DNA from: Phytohabitans suffuscus
GTDB lineage: Bacteria > Actinomycetota > Actinomycetes > Mycobacteriales > Micromonosporaceae
Length of the DNA stretch: 64,000 bases
Reading direction: 5' to 3'
NCBI RefSeq assembly: GCF_011764565.1
Contig: NZ_AP022871.1
Coordinates: forward strand, 1,178,001-1,242,000
Below are positions 26,968 to 35,213 of the stretch, piece after piece. The notes under the pieces were generated by a model. It saw nothing but the letters and a program-made list of their open reading frames with translations, made no database searches and had not been told where the DNA came from. The position numbers were made by a program, and so were the translations under genes. Within the stretch, counting starts at the first letter, position 1. The number at the start of each line of letters is the position of its first letter.

Positions 26968-28269
26968 TTACTGCCGCCGGGTTGGTTCCTGCTGTGCGCG
27001 TAGCTCGGCGTCACGTTCCATGATGTTCCAAACCATCTGTTGCAGATCCGCCGGCGGCTGCGGCAGAAGGGAACGGCCGTGTTCGCGGCTTCGCAACGCT
27101 ACCGTCGCTTCGCCGATCACGGTCTGCTCATCGCGCTGGTTGACCGCGGTGAGGGCGATGTCGACGAGGTTCATGTCGTCTTCCTGGCGCTTGCCGGTGA
27201 CGCTCCCGGAGATGTACTGGATGTCGCCGTGGTAGTTGAACTTGCGGATCTCGTCGTGCTGGCGCACGACGAATCCGTCGTCGCCCATCCAGTCGGTGAG
27301 GCGGTGGTGCAGCCAGCATTCCCGCAGCACGCCGTAGTCGTAGGCGCGAGGGGTGCCGACCGCCTGTGCCCACGCCGAGTCCCAGTGCACCCGCTGGGCG
27401 ACGTCCGGGACGCCGTACTCGTTGGGGATGTAGAAGGCGGGAATACGCTGACGGTTGCGCCAGTTCAGGCGCGAGGTCATCAGGCCGTAGGGGACGAAAC
27501 CGTAACCGCCGGCGTGGAAGACGATCATGTCCGTGGTCGTGAGCGGTCCTTTGGCCATGGTGCCGAGTTGTTCGCCGACGCTCACGTCCTCGAACCAGCG
27601 GGGTGCCGCTCCCTGGACGGTCTCGGCCGCGTACACCGCGTCGAGCGCGGCGATGTCTTCCGACGTGTAGGAGGGCGCCGGCACCTGCTTGTACTTGCCT
27701 GCCTCGCGTGCCTTCCGGCGGGCGGTGAGGATGATCAACGTGCGGTAGACACCGACCACCTCACCTCGCTGGTTGAACTTGACCTCGCGATTGACCCGGA
27801 TCACCGAACGGCCGGCGAATTCGGACTTCTTGACCTCCACGGATTCCAGGCCCTTGAAGGAGTAGAGGCGGTCCCCGGCGTGGACCGGCCGGTACCACTG
27901 CCAGGTGCCGCCGGAGACGAAGGCGTGAATGCCGCGGTAGCTGCCACCGCGTAGCTCGCGAGGCAGCGGGTCACCGCGCAGTGGGGTGTTCAGGATCGCC
28001 GCGATGATCTGGGGCGCGATCTGCCCTCCCCAGCGGGTGCCTGTGCCGTAGTCGGGGTCGGTCCAGAGCGGGTTGTCGTCGCCGTAGCTGTGGGCGAAGT
28101 TCCGGACGGCCTCGGGCGTCGCGGTGCCGAGATATGCCTGCTGTCGGACGGCGGCCACCGCGCCGGCCGCCCTTCGATCCTTCTCGATGTCGACGTCGTC
28201 GATGTCGAGATCGGTCGCCGCCTCGAATGCCTCGTTCTGCCCGGTGCTCGCTATGGACTCGGCACTCAT
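26968..28269 (-). CDS. MaoC/FAS1-type dehydratase domain protein
   Basis: A 433-residue protein with two hot-dog halves. The first (residues about 60-200) has DDNPLWTDPDYGTGTRWGG as in FAS1-type dehydratase domains. The second has FEDVSVGEQLGTMAKGPLTTTDM as in MaoC proteins, followed by a long C-terminal YDYGVLRECWLHHRLTDW region. Such proteins hydrate enoyl-CoAs in acid or steroid degradation. The ATG at 28269 overlaps the stop of the upstream flavoprotein gene (ATGA). It is the last gene of a three-gene minus-strand operon. Confidence 0.85.
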   Translation of the reverse strand: MSAESIASTGQNEAFEAATDLDIDDVDIEKDRRAAGAVAAVRQQAYLGTATPEAVRNFAHSYGDDNPLWTDPDYGTGTRWGGQIAPQIIAAILNTPLRGDPLPRELRGGSYRGIHAFVSGGTWQWYRPVHAGDRLYSFKGLESVEVKKSEFAGRSVIRVNREVKFNQRGEVVGVYRTLIILTARRKAREAGKYKQVPAPSYTSEDIAALDAVYAAETVQGAAPRWFEDVSVGEQLGTMAKGPLTTTDMIVFHAGGYGFVPYGLMTSRLNWRNRQRIPAFYIPNEYGVPDVAQRVHWDSAWAQAVGTPRAYDYGVLRECWLHHRLTDWMGDDGFVVRQHDEIRKFNYHGDIQYISGSVTGKRQEDDMNLVDIALTAVNQRDEQTVIGEATVALRSREHGRSLLPQPPADLQQMVWNIMERDAELRAQQEPTRRQ

Positions 28270-29273
28270 GATCCATCGCCCCCATCCTGTTCGGTTTCGC
28301 GAACGGGTGCGTCGGCGCCGACCGGCCAGGTCGGTGTCGCGCACGCGGCGCGGTACTCCGTGACGAGCCGACGAACGAGTTCGTCGACGCTCGGTATGTC
28401 GGTGATCAGTTCGACGCCCTGCCCGGCCGACCAGATGTCCCGCCAGGGGCGCACGTCCTCTGGCAGGTGGGAGTAGTCACCGCGGCGGGTGGGAGCGGGC
28501 AGGTTCGTCGTGTCCAGGCCGGCATGCCGCAGGGACGGCACGAGCCAGTTGGCGGGGACGGCCGCGACCGCGCCGGTGTAGAGCAGGTCGGCGGCGCTGG
28601 CCTCGACGAGCATTTCCTTGTAAGCCTGCGGCGCGGACGACTCGCGGGTGGCGATGAACCGGGTGCCGATGTAGGCCAGGTCGGCGCCGAGGATCTCGGC
28701 CGCCCGGACGGCGGCGCCGCTCGCGACGGCGCCGGCCAGCACGATCGTGCCGTCGAACATCTCGCGTACGCGCGGCACGAGCGTCAGGTGGGAGACGAGC
28801 CCGGAGTGCCCTCCGCCGCCGGCACCGATGCAGGTCAGACCATCGACGCCAGCGGTGATCGCCTTCTCCGCGAACCGGATCGAGGTGACGTCGTGAAAGA
28901 CCGTGCCGCCCCAGTCGTGTACCCGCTTGGTCAGCTCGGTGGGGTCGCCCTGCGCGGAGATGATCAGTTCGACACCGTGACGGCGGCAGACCTCGAGATG
29001 TTCGGCGAGATGGGTGGCCATGACGGCCCGGGAGATGTTGACCGCGATCGGGCCGATCGCGGCGTCCGGGTGGCGTTCACGGTGCGCGTCCAGGTCGCGG
29101 CGGATGCGGGTGAGCCAGGCGTCGAACTCCTCGATGCCGCGGGCGTTCTGCCGGGGCAGGGCGCCGACCAGTCCGTTGCGGCAGGCGGCGGTGACCAGGT
29201 CCGGGCCGGTGACCAGGAACATCGGCGCGCAGATCACCGGCAGCCGCAGTCGCTGACGCAGGGAGTCGGGCAT
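28266..29273 (-). CDS. Nitronate monooxygenase-like FMN flavoprotein
   Basis: A 335-residue TIM-barrel protein of the nitronate monooxygenase/2-nitropropane dioxygenase family. It has LPVICAPMFLVTGPDLVTAA at the start, IGAGGGGHSG and AYIGTRFIATRES for FMN phosphate binding. In actinobacterial CoA pathways relatives such as IpdC act as enoyl-CoA or ring-reducing enzymes rather than on nitronates, and this context suggests the same. Start may be the ATG at 29273 or the GTG at 29279, which overlaps the crotonase stop. Confidence 0.86.
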   Translation of the reverse strand: MPDSLRQRLRLPVICAPMFLVTGPDLVTAACRNGLVGALPRQNARGIEEFDAWLTRIRRDLDAHRERHPDAAIGPIAVNISRAVMATHLAEHLEVCRRHGVELIISAQGDPTELTKRVHDWGGTVFHDVTSIRFAEKAITAGVDGLTCIGAGGGGHSGLVSHLTLVPRVREMFDGTIVLAGAVASGAAVRAAEILGADLAYIGTRFIATRESSAPQAYKEMLVEASAADLLYTGAVAAVPANWLVPSLRHAGLDTTNLPAPTRRGDYSHLPEDVRPWRDIWSAGQGVELITDIPSVDELVRRLVTEYRAACATPTWPVGADAPVRETEQDGGDGS

Positions 29274-29275
29274 GC

Positions 29276-30034
29276 TCACGCGCCGCGTACCGTCGCCCGG
29301 GCAGTGCGGTACCGTCCCCGTTCGAGGGCGGCGAAGACCCGTGCGTAGCCGTCGCTCCACGCTTCGGCGAACGGCCGCGCGGCATCCAGTCGCACCTGCC
29401 GCCGGATCTCGGCGAGGGCGGCGGCGTCGTTGCCGGCGAGCGTGCGGGCGTAGGCGCGCGCGTCCGTCAGCAACGATTCGGGTTCGCTGACGAATTGGGC
29501 CAGGCCGTACTCGTACGCTTCCAGGCCGGTGATGGCGCGGGAACTGAGCAGTAGGTCCAGGGCACGGCCCGTGCCGACCAGTTGGGTCAGGGTCCAGGCG
29601 GAGCCGAGCTCGGCGACCAGGCCAATCTTGGAGAACGCGGTGGTCCACTTCGCCGTTGGTACGGTGAACCGCACGTCGGCCATGAGTGCGTGGGCGAGCC
29701 CGATGCCGGCGACCGCGCCGTTGACCGCGGCGACGACCGGCTTGCCCAGGTGGAACGCGACGTCCCGGCGGTCGGCGGCGGCACGCTCGCGCACGTCGTC
29801 GACCTCCAGCGTCTCGAGCCGGGTGAAGTCGGCGCCGGCACAGAACCCGCGGCCGGCCCCGGTGATCACCACAACGCGGACAGCCGGATCGGCGTCAGCC
29901 TGACGCAGGAGCGACAGGTACAGGGTGGTCATGTCGGGGATGAACGCGTTGAGTCGTTCGGGACGGTTGAAGGTGATCGTCGCGATGCCTTCTTCGACCA
30001 CGTACAGCACCGTCGACGGCCCGTCGTTTTCCAT
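29276..30034 (-). CDS. Enoyl-CoA hydratase/isomerase family protein
   Basis: A 252-residue crotonase: ITFNRPERLNAF, the oxyanion segment GRGFCAGADFTRL, and AAVNGAVAGIGLAHALMADVRF. The second acidic position follows in FSKIGLVAELGSAW. It hydrates or isomerises an enoyl-CoA. The ATG at 30034 is only 13 bp from the palindrome at 30047, so the mRNA may be nearly leaderless and the operator would cover the promoter. It is the first gene of the operon with the NMO-like and MaoC-type genes. Confidence 0.88.
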   Translation of the reverse strand: MENDGPSTVLYVVEEGIATITFNRPERLNAFIPDMTTLYLSLLRQADADPAVRVVVITGAGRGFCAGADFTRLETLEVDDVRERAAADRRDVAFHLGKPVVAAVNGAVAGIGLAHALMADVRFTVPTAKWTTAFSKIGLVAELGSAWTLTQLVGTGRALDLLLSSRAITGLEAYEYGLAQFVSEPESLLTDARAYARTLAGNDAAALAEIRRQVRLDAARPFAEAWSDGYARVFAALERGRYRTARATVRGA

Positions 30035-30046
30035 CACCCAGGCATT

Positions 30047-30060
30047 GTACCGATCAGTAC
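30047..30060. promoter_or_regulatory. TetR-type operator, copy 1 (GTACCGATCAGTAC)
   Basis: A 14-bp near-perfect palindrome close to the shared consensus TGTAYCGRYCGRTACA. It lies directly upstream of the crotonase start at 30034. Copies recur at 30117, 33812, 36302 and 39289, with a part-copy at 53625. The TetR protein at 37543 is the likely binder. Confidence 0.6.
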
Positions 30061-30116
30061 TATGCTCTTCAAGCAATTACAGCCCTTGAACCTGCGGATA
30101 TGCCCACTTGACTTAA

Positions 30117-30132
30117 TGTATCGGTCGGTACA
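30117..30132. promoter_or_regulatory. TetR-type operator, copy 2 (TGTATCGGTCGGTACA)
   Basis: A 16-bp palindrome with single mismatches, 33 bp upstream of the UGSC-partner gene. With copy 1 it frames a 57-bp divergent promoter, so both directions are probably repressed together. Confidence 0.65.
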
Positions 30133-30164
30133 GGCTACAGCTATCTGCCAGGCAGGAGGGCGCC

Positions 30165-31181
30165 ATGAGTGACGGATACCTCCAGGACGTCGAGAACTGT
30201 TTCGCCGCTGGTTGGTCTGACGGCCTGCCGGTCATCCCTCCGTACGGTTCGCTGGTCGAGGCGATGCTGGCAGCCCTGGGCTGGGAGGCGACCGAGGTCG
30301 TCGGCGCCATCCCGAGCCAGTCCATCGAGATCCGCGCCGAGCAGCTGGCCGCGACCGCGGTCATGGCGGGCTGTGAAACCCGGTACGGACCGCTGTTGCG
30401 CGCGCTGTCCGAGGCTCTGGTCGACCCGCGGTTCAACCTCAGCGGCGTGGAGGTCACCACCGGCGGGGTGGCGGCCCTGGTCATCGTCGGCGGCCCGATC
30501 GTCAAGGAGCTCGGCTTCGCGCACGAGGCGAACGCGCTGGGCGCCAACGCACGACCGAACGCCACCATCGGCCGGTTCGCCCAGATGGTGCGCCTGTTCT
30601 GCGGGCGAGGTGGTGGCGCCCTGCAGCCGCACGGGACGGTCGGGCACCCCGGGCGGATCGGCTTCCTGATCGCCGAGCACCCGGAGACGCTGTGGCCGTC
30701 GTTTCACACGCAACTCGGGCACGCCCCCGGGGTCTCGGCCATCTCCGTCATGGCGGCGGAGGGACCCAACAGCGTCAACAACCACTTCGCCAGCACCGGC
30801 GCGGCAGTGCTCGAAACCATCGCCGACTGTATCGCCCACAGCGGTACGACCAACTTCTACTACCGGCACGGCGCCTACGTCGTGGCCCTCGCACCTGACC
30901 ACGCCGAACTCGTCACCAGCGACTTCTCCCGCGACGACGCGCGGGCCTTCCTGATGGAGAAGGCGGTGCGCGCGACCGACGAGCTGGTCCGGCTGGGTCG
31001 CATCCCTGAGGTTCCCCGCGCCGACCTGGACGTGGTAGCGGGCACGATGCGGGTACCGGTACGCGATCCGGGCCGCATCCACTTCATCGAGACCGGCGCG
31101 CCCGGAGGCAAGTTCTCCGCGGTCGTGCCGGCGTGGGCGGGCAGCCGCCACGACGTGAGCCGCGAGATTCCGACAAGCTGA
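30165..31181 (+). CDS. UGSC-associated protein of unknown function
   Basis: A 338-residue soluble protein. I recognise a conserved, uncharacterised family that usually sits beside or is joined to UGSC proteins. Its marks here are WSDGLPVIPPYGSLVEAML near the N-terminus, TAVMAGCETRYGPLLRAL, NALGANARPNATIGRFAQMV, and GTVGHPGRIGFLIAEHPE. It has no known cofactor motif. An AGGAGGG site lies 5 nt before the ATG. It is the first gene of a four-gene coupled unit and directly downstream of operator copy 2. I do not assign a reaction; the neighbours point to a CoA-thioester or hydroxyacid step. Confidence 0.75.
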   Translation: MSDGYLQDVENCFAAGWSDGLPVIPPYGSLVEAMLAALGWEATEVVGAIPSQSIEIRAEQLAATAVMAGCETRYGPLLRALSEALVDPRFNLSGVEVTTGGVAALVIVGGPIVKELGFAHEANALGANARPNATIGRFAQMVRLFCGRGGGALQPHGTVGHPGRIGFLIAEHPETLWPSFHTQLGHAPGVSAISVMAAEGPNSVNNHFASTGAAVLETIADCIAHSGTTNFYYRHGAYVVALAPDHAELVTSDFSRDDARAFLMEKAVRATDELVRLGRIPEVPRADLDVVAGTMRVPVRDPGRIHFIETGAPGGKFSAVVPAWAGSRHDVSREIPTS

Positions 31182-31197
31182 GCGTGCCCTGGAGACC

Positions 31198-31776
31198 ATG
31201 ATGAGCATCGAAGCCCTGATCCCGGAGCGCAGACTCGCCAGCTGCGGCGACCTCAGCTGTGAGTTTCTGGTGGACCCGATCGCCCGCCCGACGCCGGCCC
31301 CGTTCACGGTCGTGTTCCCGCGCCGCCGGCGGGTGGTGCTGTTGGACCACCGAAAACCGAACTCGCGCGCCATCCTGGCCCGCACCGGCCAACTGCTACG
31401 CGAGCGTGGCGTGGACGTGCCCGACGTGATCGAGAAGGCCGGCGCCGGCACGCCGATGAGCGACGCCATTCTCGACCAGCTCTCCGGCGAGCCGGGGCTC
31501 GTGCTTTGCGGGGTGTCCGACTGCGGCAGCTGCTCCGCGTCCAGCTCGGTCGACTCGATCATGCTGCAGAAACGAGGCGTGGCGGGCTTCGCGGTGCTGA
31601 CGGAGCCGTTCCAGAATCAGGTGGAACGGGCCATGGCGTACCAGCGCACGGATCGCGACCTGCCCGTGCTGCTGCTGCCCCACCCCATGCAGAACCTGAC
31701 CGCCGCGGAGTTGGAGCAGCGTGCCCTGTTGCTCGCCGACCTGGCCGAGCGGCTGCTGGCGGCCATACCCACATGA
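31198..31776 (+). CDS. UGSC family protein with Cys in the selenocysteine position
   Basis: A 192-residue protein. Around residues 104-120 it reads CGVSDCGSCSASSSVDS, the hallmark loop of the UGSC family. In some members the first position of U-G-S-C is selenocysteine; here it is Cys109 (codon TGC), giving a C-x2-C redox-like pair with Cys112. The family has no established reaction. Two adjacent ATGs (31198, 31201) could start it. Its stop overlaps the hydroxyacid dehydrogenase start (ATGA). With the preceding gene it probably forms one enzyme. Confidence 0.8.
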   Translation: MMSIEALIPERRLASCGDLSCEFLVDPIARPTPAPFTVVFPRRRRVVLLDHRKPNSRAILARTGQLLRERGVDVPDVIEKAGAGTPMSDAILDQLSGEPGLVLCGVSDCGSCSASSSVDSIMLQKRGVAGFAVLTEPFQNQVERAMAYQRTDRDLPVLLLPHPMQNLTAAELEQRALLLADLAERLLAAIPT

Positions 31777-32810
31777 GCGTCACCGTCCTGCTCGCCACCC
31801 GGTATCTGCAGGCGCAGGGGGTACCCGAGGCCATTACGGCGATCGACCCCCGGCTGCGGGTACGGACATGCCTGTACGCCGAACCGCCCGAGCGCCGCGC
31901 CGCCCGCTCCCGTGCCGGCACCGGCGACCGCCTGGACCTGCCAGCGCCCTCGCTCGCCGAGCGGGACGCCCTCGCCGAGGCGGACGTGCTGGTGGCGCTC
32001 GACGTGCCCGCCGACCTACCCGCCCTGGCGCCGCGACTGCGCTGGTGTCACCTGATCTCGTCAGGCACGAGCCACGTCGCGTACTCCGGCCTGCCGGCAC
32101 CGGGCGTAGCGCTGACCCACTCCCCCGGTGGAAACGCGCCAGGCGTAGCCGAGTTCGTGCTGGCTCGAATCTTCGAACACGCCAAGCTGCTGCCCCAACT
32201 GGCCGCCATGCAGCGACGGCGGGACGGCGAACTGTGCTTCGGGCGACGCGTCGCCGGCCAGCTGCTGACCATCGTCGGCCTCGGGTGGATCGGTCGCGAG
32301 ATCGCCGCCCGCGCCCACGCGCTCGGAATGGTCGTCCGTGCGGTGGTGCACCGACCGCCCACTTCCGCGCCCGACGGGGTGCGGGTGACCACCGACCTGG
32401 CCGCCGCTCTCGCCGACGCGGACGTGACCGTGCTGTGCGCCTCCGACCGCGCCGAGAACCGCAACCTGTTCGACGAGGCCGCCTTCGCCGCGATGAAGCA
32501 CGGTTCGTTCTTCGTCAACGTCTCCCGCGGCGTTCTCGTGGATGAGGCGGCCCTGGCCGCGGCGCTGCACTCCGGACAGCTGGCGGCCGCCGCGCTCGAT
32601 GTGACCGTCCACGAACCGCTCCCGGCCGCCCACCCGCTCTGGGACGCACCGAACCTACGGCTGTCGTTCCACTCAGCATCCACTCAGGACGGCATGGTCG
32701 CACGACGGTTGGAGATCTTCACCACGAACCTGCGCCGCTACCTGTCCGGCGAGCCGCTGGCGCACACCGTACCGGCGTTCAGCGCGACCGACCGGCCGGC
32801 GCTGCCGTGA
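31773..32810 (+). CDS. D-isomer-specific 2-hydroxyacid dehydrogenase
   Basis: A 345-residue NAD-dependent dehydrogenase. The cofactor motif GLGWIG is at 169-174, the catalytic Arg252 in NVSRGVLVDE, the Glu281 in HEPLP and His300 in LSFHSAST. It interconverts a 2-hydroxyacid and a 2-oxoacid. The substrate-binding N-terminal half is divergent, so the acid is unknown. It overlaps both neighbours (ATGA with UGSC, GTGA with the KAS III-like gene), so four genes form one translational unit. The product of the UGSC step may be its substrate. Confidence 0.88.
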   Translation: MSVTVLLATRYLQAQGVPEAITAIDPRLRVRTCLYAEPPERRAARSRAGTGDRLDLPAPSLAERDALAEADVLVALDVPADLPALAPRLRWCHLISSGTSHVAYSGLPAPGVALTHSPGGNAPGVAEFVLARIFEHAKLLPQLAAMQRRRDGELCFGRRVAGQLLTIVGLGWIGREIAARAHALGMVVRAVVHRPPTSAPDGVRVTTDLAAALADADVTVLCASDRAENRNLFDEAAFAAMKHGSFFVNVSRGVLVDEAALAAALHSGQLAAAALDVTVHEPLPAAHPLWDAPNLRLSFHSASTQDGMVARRLEIFTTNLRRYLSGEPLAHTVPAFSATDRPALP

Positions 32811-33811
32811 CCCCGCCGCCCCTGGCCCTGCTGGGTCTCGGCTTCGACCTGCCGCCCCCGGTCGACGTCGTCGCACTTGCCGCGGCCAAAGGCGTCGACA
32901 CCAGCGGATACCGCAGTTGGCCGCGTGCGTGTCACGTGCGCGGTCCCGACGACCAGCCCAGCACCATGGGGGCGACGGCGCTGCGGCAGGCGTTGGACGA
33001 AAGCGGCGTCTCAGCCGCCGACCTGCGGTTGCTGATCTTCACCGGCGTGTCCCGGGACTACCCGCCGTCCTGGTCGGTGGCGACGGAAATCATGCACCTG
33101 GTGCGCGCGGGAGCCGACTGCCTCGGGCTGGACCTGACCCTCGGCTGCGCGGCGTCGCTGTCCGCCTTGGACCTGGCGCAGGGCTGGCTCGCCGCGCGCG
33201 GGGGCGGTGTGGCCGCCGTCGTCGCGGCCGAGCGTTGGTCCCACACGGTCGATCCCACCAACCCGGCCAGCCGAACCTGGGCCTGGGCGGACGGCGCCGC
33301 CGCGGTCGTCACCGGCGTGGGCGCCGCGCCCGGTTTCGCGGCGTTCCTCGGGGCGGAGTTCACCACCCGCGCCGACTACAACGGTCACGTGCTGGTCCGC
33401 TACGGCGGGACCCGCCATCCGGTCGCGCCGCCCGGTGTGGATGTGGCCACCCGGCTGGTCAGCGATCGGCCTCGCGACGAAATCCGGGCCACCTACCTCG
33501 CCGGATACACCGCCGCCTATGCCGCGCTGACCGACCGACTCCGGGTGCACGCCAATCGGCTCGTCTGCAACCAGATCTCGCCGGCGGTGGTAGCGCTGAT
33601 CGCCGAAGGGCTCGGCGTACCGTCGTCACGAACCGTACTGACCGGTCCAGAGCTGGGTCACCTTGGCGCCGCCGACATCTTCGTCGGATTGGATCGGCTG
33701 CGCGGTGCCGGCCTGCTGGACGAGCCGGTCATCATGGGCTCGAGCACGGCCTACGCATTCGGCACCGGAATCGTCGGTCCAGCTGAGCATGCCCCGGCTT
33801 TGATCAGGTAA
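32807..33811 (+). CDS. KAS III-like thiolase-fold protein with altered triad
   Basis: A 334-residue FabH-type thiolase-fold protein. The nucleophile C114 is present in LTLGCAASLSALD. The positions that normally hold His and Asn are changed: where FabH has H-Q-A-N this reads N255-Q-I-S, and where FabH has G-N-T-S this reads G-H285-L-G. The triad would be Cys-Asn-His instead of Cys-His-Asn. It could be an acyltransferase, a condensing enzyme or a C-C cleaving protein. The GTG start overlaps the dehydrogenase stop. The operator copy at 33812 begins right after its stop. Confidence 0.78.
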   Translation: MTPPPLALLGLGFDLPPPVDVVALAAAKGVDTSGYRSWPRACHVRGPDDQPSTMGATALRQALDESGVSAADLRLLIFTGVSRDYPPSWSVATEIMHLVRAGADCLGLDLTLGCAASLSALDLAQGWLAARGGGVAAVVAAERWSHTVDPTNPASRTWAWADGAAAVVTGVGAAPGFAAFLGAEFTTRADYNGHVLVRYGGTRHPVAPPGVDVATRLVSDRPRDEIRATYLAGYTAAYAALTDRLRVHANRLVCNQISPAVVALIAEGLGVPSSRTVLTGPELGHLGAADIFVGLDRLRGAGLLDEPVIMGSSTAYAFGTGIVGPAEHAPALIR

Positions 33812-33827
33812 TATACCGGTCGGTACA
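33812..33827. promoter_or_regulatory. TetR-type operator, copy 3 (TATACCGGTCGGTACA)
   Basis: A 16-bp copy of the shared palindrome lies between the KAS III-like gene (ends 33811) and the crotonase at 33860. It suggests a separate promoter for the crotonase-thioesterase pair under the same control. Confidence 0.62.
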
Positions 33828-33859
33828 TCGAGATGAACGTGACGAGGAGGAGCGCGGGG

Positions 33860-34675
33860 ATGGCCGATTTCGCGGCGCGGGAGCTGGACGGGGCGTCGAT
33901 GCGGCTGGACGGCGCGGTCTTGCGGATCACGCTCAACCGGCCCGAACGCCGCAACGCGCTGAGCTCCGAGGCCGCCCGCGAACTCACCACCCTGCTGCCC
34001 GAGATCGGCCGGCACGACGTCGTGCGGGCCGTCGCCATCACCGCGCAGGGCGCGCACTTCTGCGCCGGCATGAACCTCAAACGTGACCGTTCCACCGTCG
34101 GCGAACGCCCACGTCCGACCGCCACCCACCGAAGCATCGACGCTGGCCCGCACGGTCTCATCGCCGCCCTGGCACGCGTCGAGGTCCCGGTCGTGACCGC
34201 GGTCCGCGGGCACGCCGCTGGTCTGGGCTGCACTCTGGCGCTCGTCGCCGACTTCTGTGTCACCAGCGAGACCGCCGTCTTCTCCGCCAGCTTCGTGACC
34301 AAGGGCTTCACCCCCGACTCGGGCAGCACCTGGCTGCTGCCACGGCTGGTCGGTCAGGCGCGGGCCCGCGAGATGCTGCTGCGCGGGCGGCGGATTCCGG
34401 CGGCCAAGGCGGCCCAGTGGGGGCTGATCAGTGACACCGTCCCGGACGCGCGGCTGGATACCGCCGCTGAGGAACTGGTGCAGGAACTGGCGGCGGGTCC
34501 GACCACCGCGCTCGGACTCACCCGATGGCTGCTGGATCGCAACTCGACCGGAACACTGGAGGACGCACTGCGCATGGAGAGCGTCGTGGAGGACATCGCC
34601 ACCCGGTCGCTGGACTTCAAAGAAGGCATCGCCGCGTTCGTCGAACGCCGCGAGCCGTCGTTCCGGGGGAACTGA
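33860..34675 (+). CDS. Enoyl-CoA hydratase/isomerase family protein
   Basis: A 271-residue crotonase: ITLNRPERRNALSSEA, the oxyanion loop HFCAGMNLKRD and the second loop RGHAAGLGCTLALVADF, then FVTKGFTPDSGSTWLLPRLV with an acidic side chain at the second catalytic site. The ATG at 33860 follows a GAGGAGG site. The next gene is a hot-dog thioesterase 5 nt downstream. It may act at a hydration or isomerisation step in beta-oxidation of the pathway acid. Confidence 0.88.
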   Translation: MADFAARELDGASMRLDGAVLRITLNRPERRNALSSEAARELTTLLPEIGRHDVVRAVAITAQGAHFCAGMNLKRDRSTVGERPRPTATHRSIDAGPHGLIAALARVEVPVVTAVRGHAAGLGCTLALVADFCVTSETAVFSASFVTKGFTPDSGSTWLLPRLVGQARAREMLLRGRRIPAAKAAQWGLISDTVPDARLDTAAEELVQELAAGPTTALGLTRWLLDRNSTGTLEDALRMESVVEDIATRSLDFKEGIAAFVERREPSFRGN

Positions 34676-34680
34676 CCGCG

Positions 34681-35166
34681 ATGGGTGGGCATGACGGACC
34701 GCGGCCGGCGTTCGGTGTGGTGTCCGGGCTGGAGTACCAGCGGGCGATCATCGATGGAGTGATCCCGGTCCAGCCGTTTCCGGCACTGCTGGGCCTGCGC
34801 CTACGCTCGATCGGCGAGGATGGTTCGGCCGTGTGCGAGGTGACCTGCCGGCCCGAGTTCGCGAACTCGGCGGGCCGGCTGCACGGCGGCTACCTGTCGG
34901 CCCTGATGGACTGCGCCACCGCCGCCGCCGTGCACTCCCAACAGCCCGCGGGTGTCGGCTCGCCACACATCCACGCCTCCTACCGATTTGTAGCCTCGGC
35001 CGATTACCGCAGCCAGCTCACCGTCACGGCCCGCCCGGTCCACATCGGACGCTCGGTGGTACACGCCACGGTCGAGGTGCGCACCGGGTCGGGCCGCCTG
35101 ATCGCCTCCGGCGAGACCATCCACAAGGTCCGCCGCACCGGCCCGCCTGACAGCACCGGACGATGA
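34681..35166 (+). CDS. PaaI-type hot-dog thioesterase
   Basis: A 161-residue single hot-dog protein with the PaaI/4HBT pattern: NSAGRLHGGYLSALMDCATA (His-Gly-Gly with the helix that follows) and later VHIGRSVVHATVEV. PaaI-type thioesterases release CoA from stalled or dead-end thioesters. The ATG at 34681 comes 5 nt after the crotonase stop. It probably recycles CoA in this pathway. Confidence 0.84.
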   Translation: MGGHDGPRPAFGVVSGLEYQRAIIDGVIPVQPFPALLGLRLRSIGEDGSAVCEVTCRPEFANSAGRLHGGYLSALMDCATAAAVHSQQPAGVGSPHIHASYRFVASADYRSQLTVTARPVHIGRSVVHATVEVRTGSGRLIASGETIHKVRRTGPPDSTGR

Positions 35167-35171
35167 ATACG

Positions 35172-35207
35172 GTCGGCGGCCGGTTCCTCGCACGCGGTAC
35201 CGGCCGA
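35172..35207. terminator. Possible bidirectional terminator
   Basis: GTCGGC-GG-CCGGT pairs with ACCGGCCGAC, leaving a 2-nt bulge and a 14-nt loop, between the convergent thioesterase (ends 35166) and LLM gene (ends 35214). There is no T-run, so the call is weak. Confidence 0.4.
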
Positions 35208-35213
35208 CGAGGA

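Noticed and set aside
26766..27014. An 82-codon minus-strand frame
   Set aside because: It has no good start site or family resemblance and overlaps the end of the MaoC-type gene.
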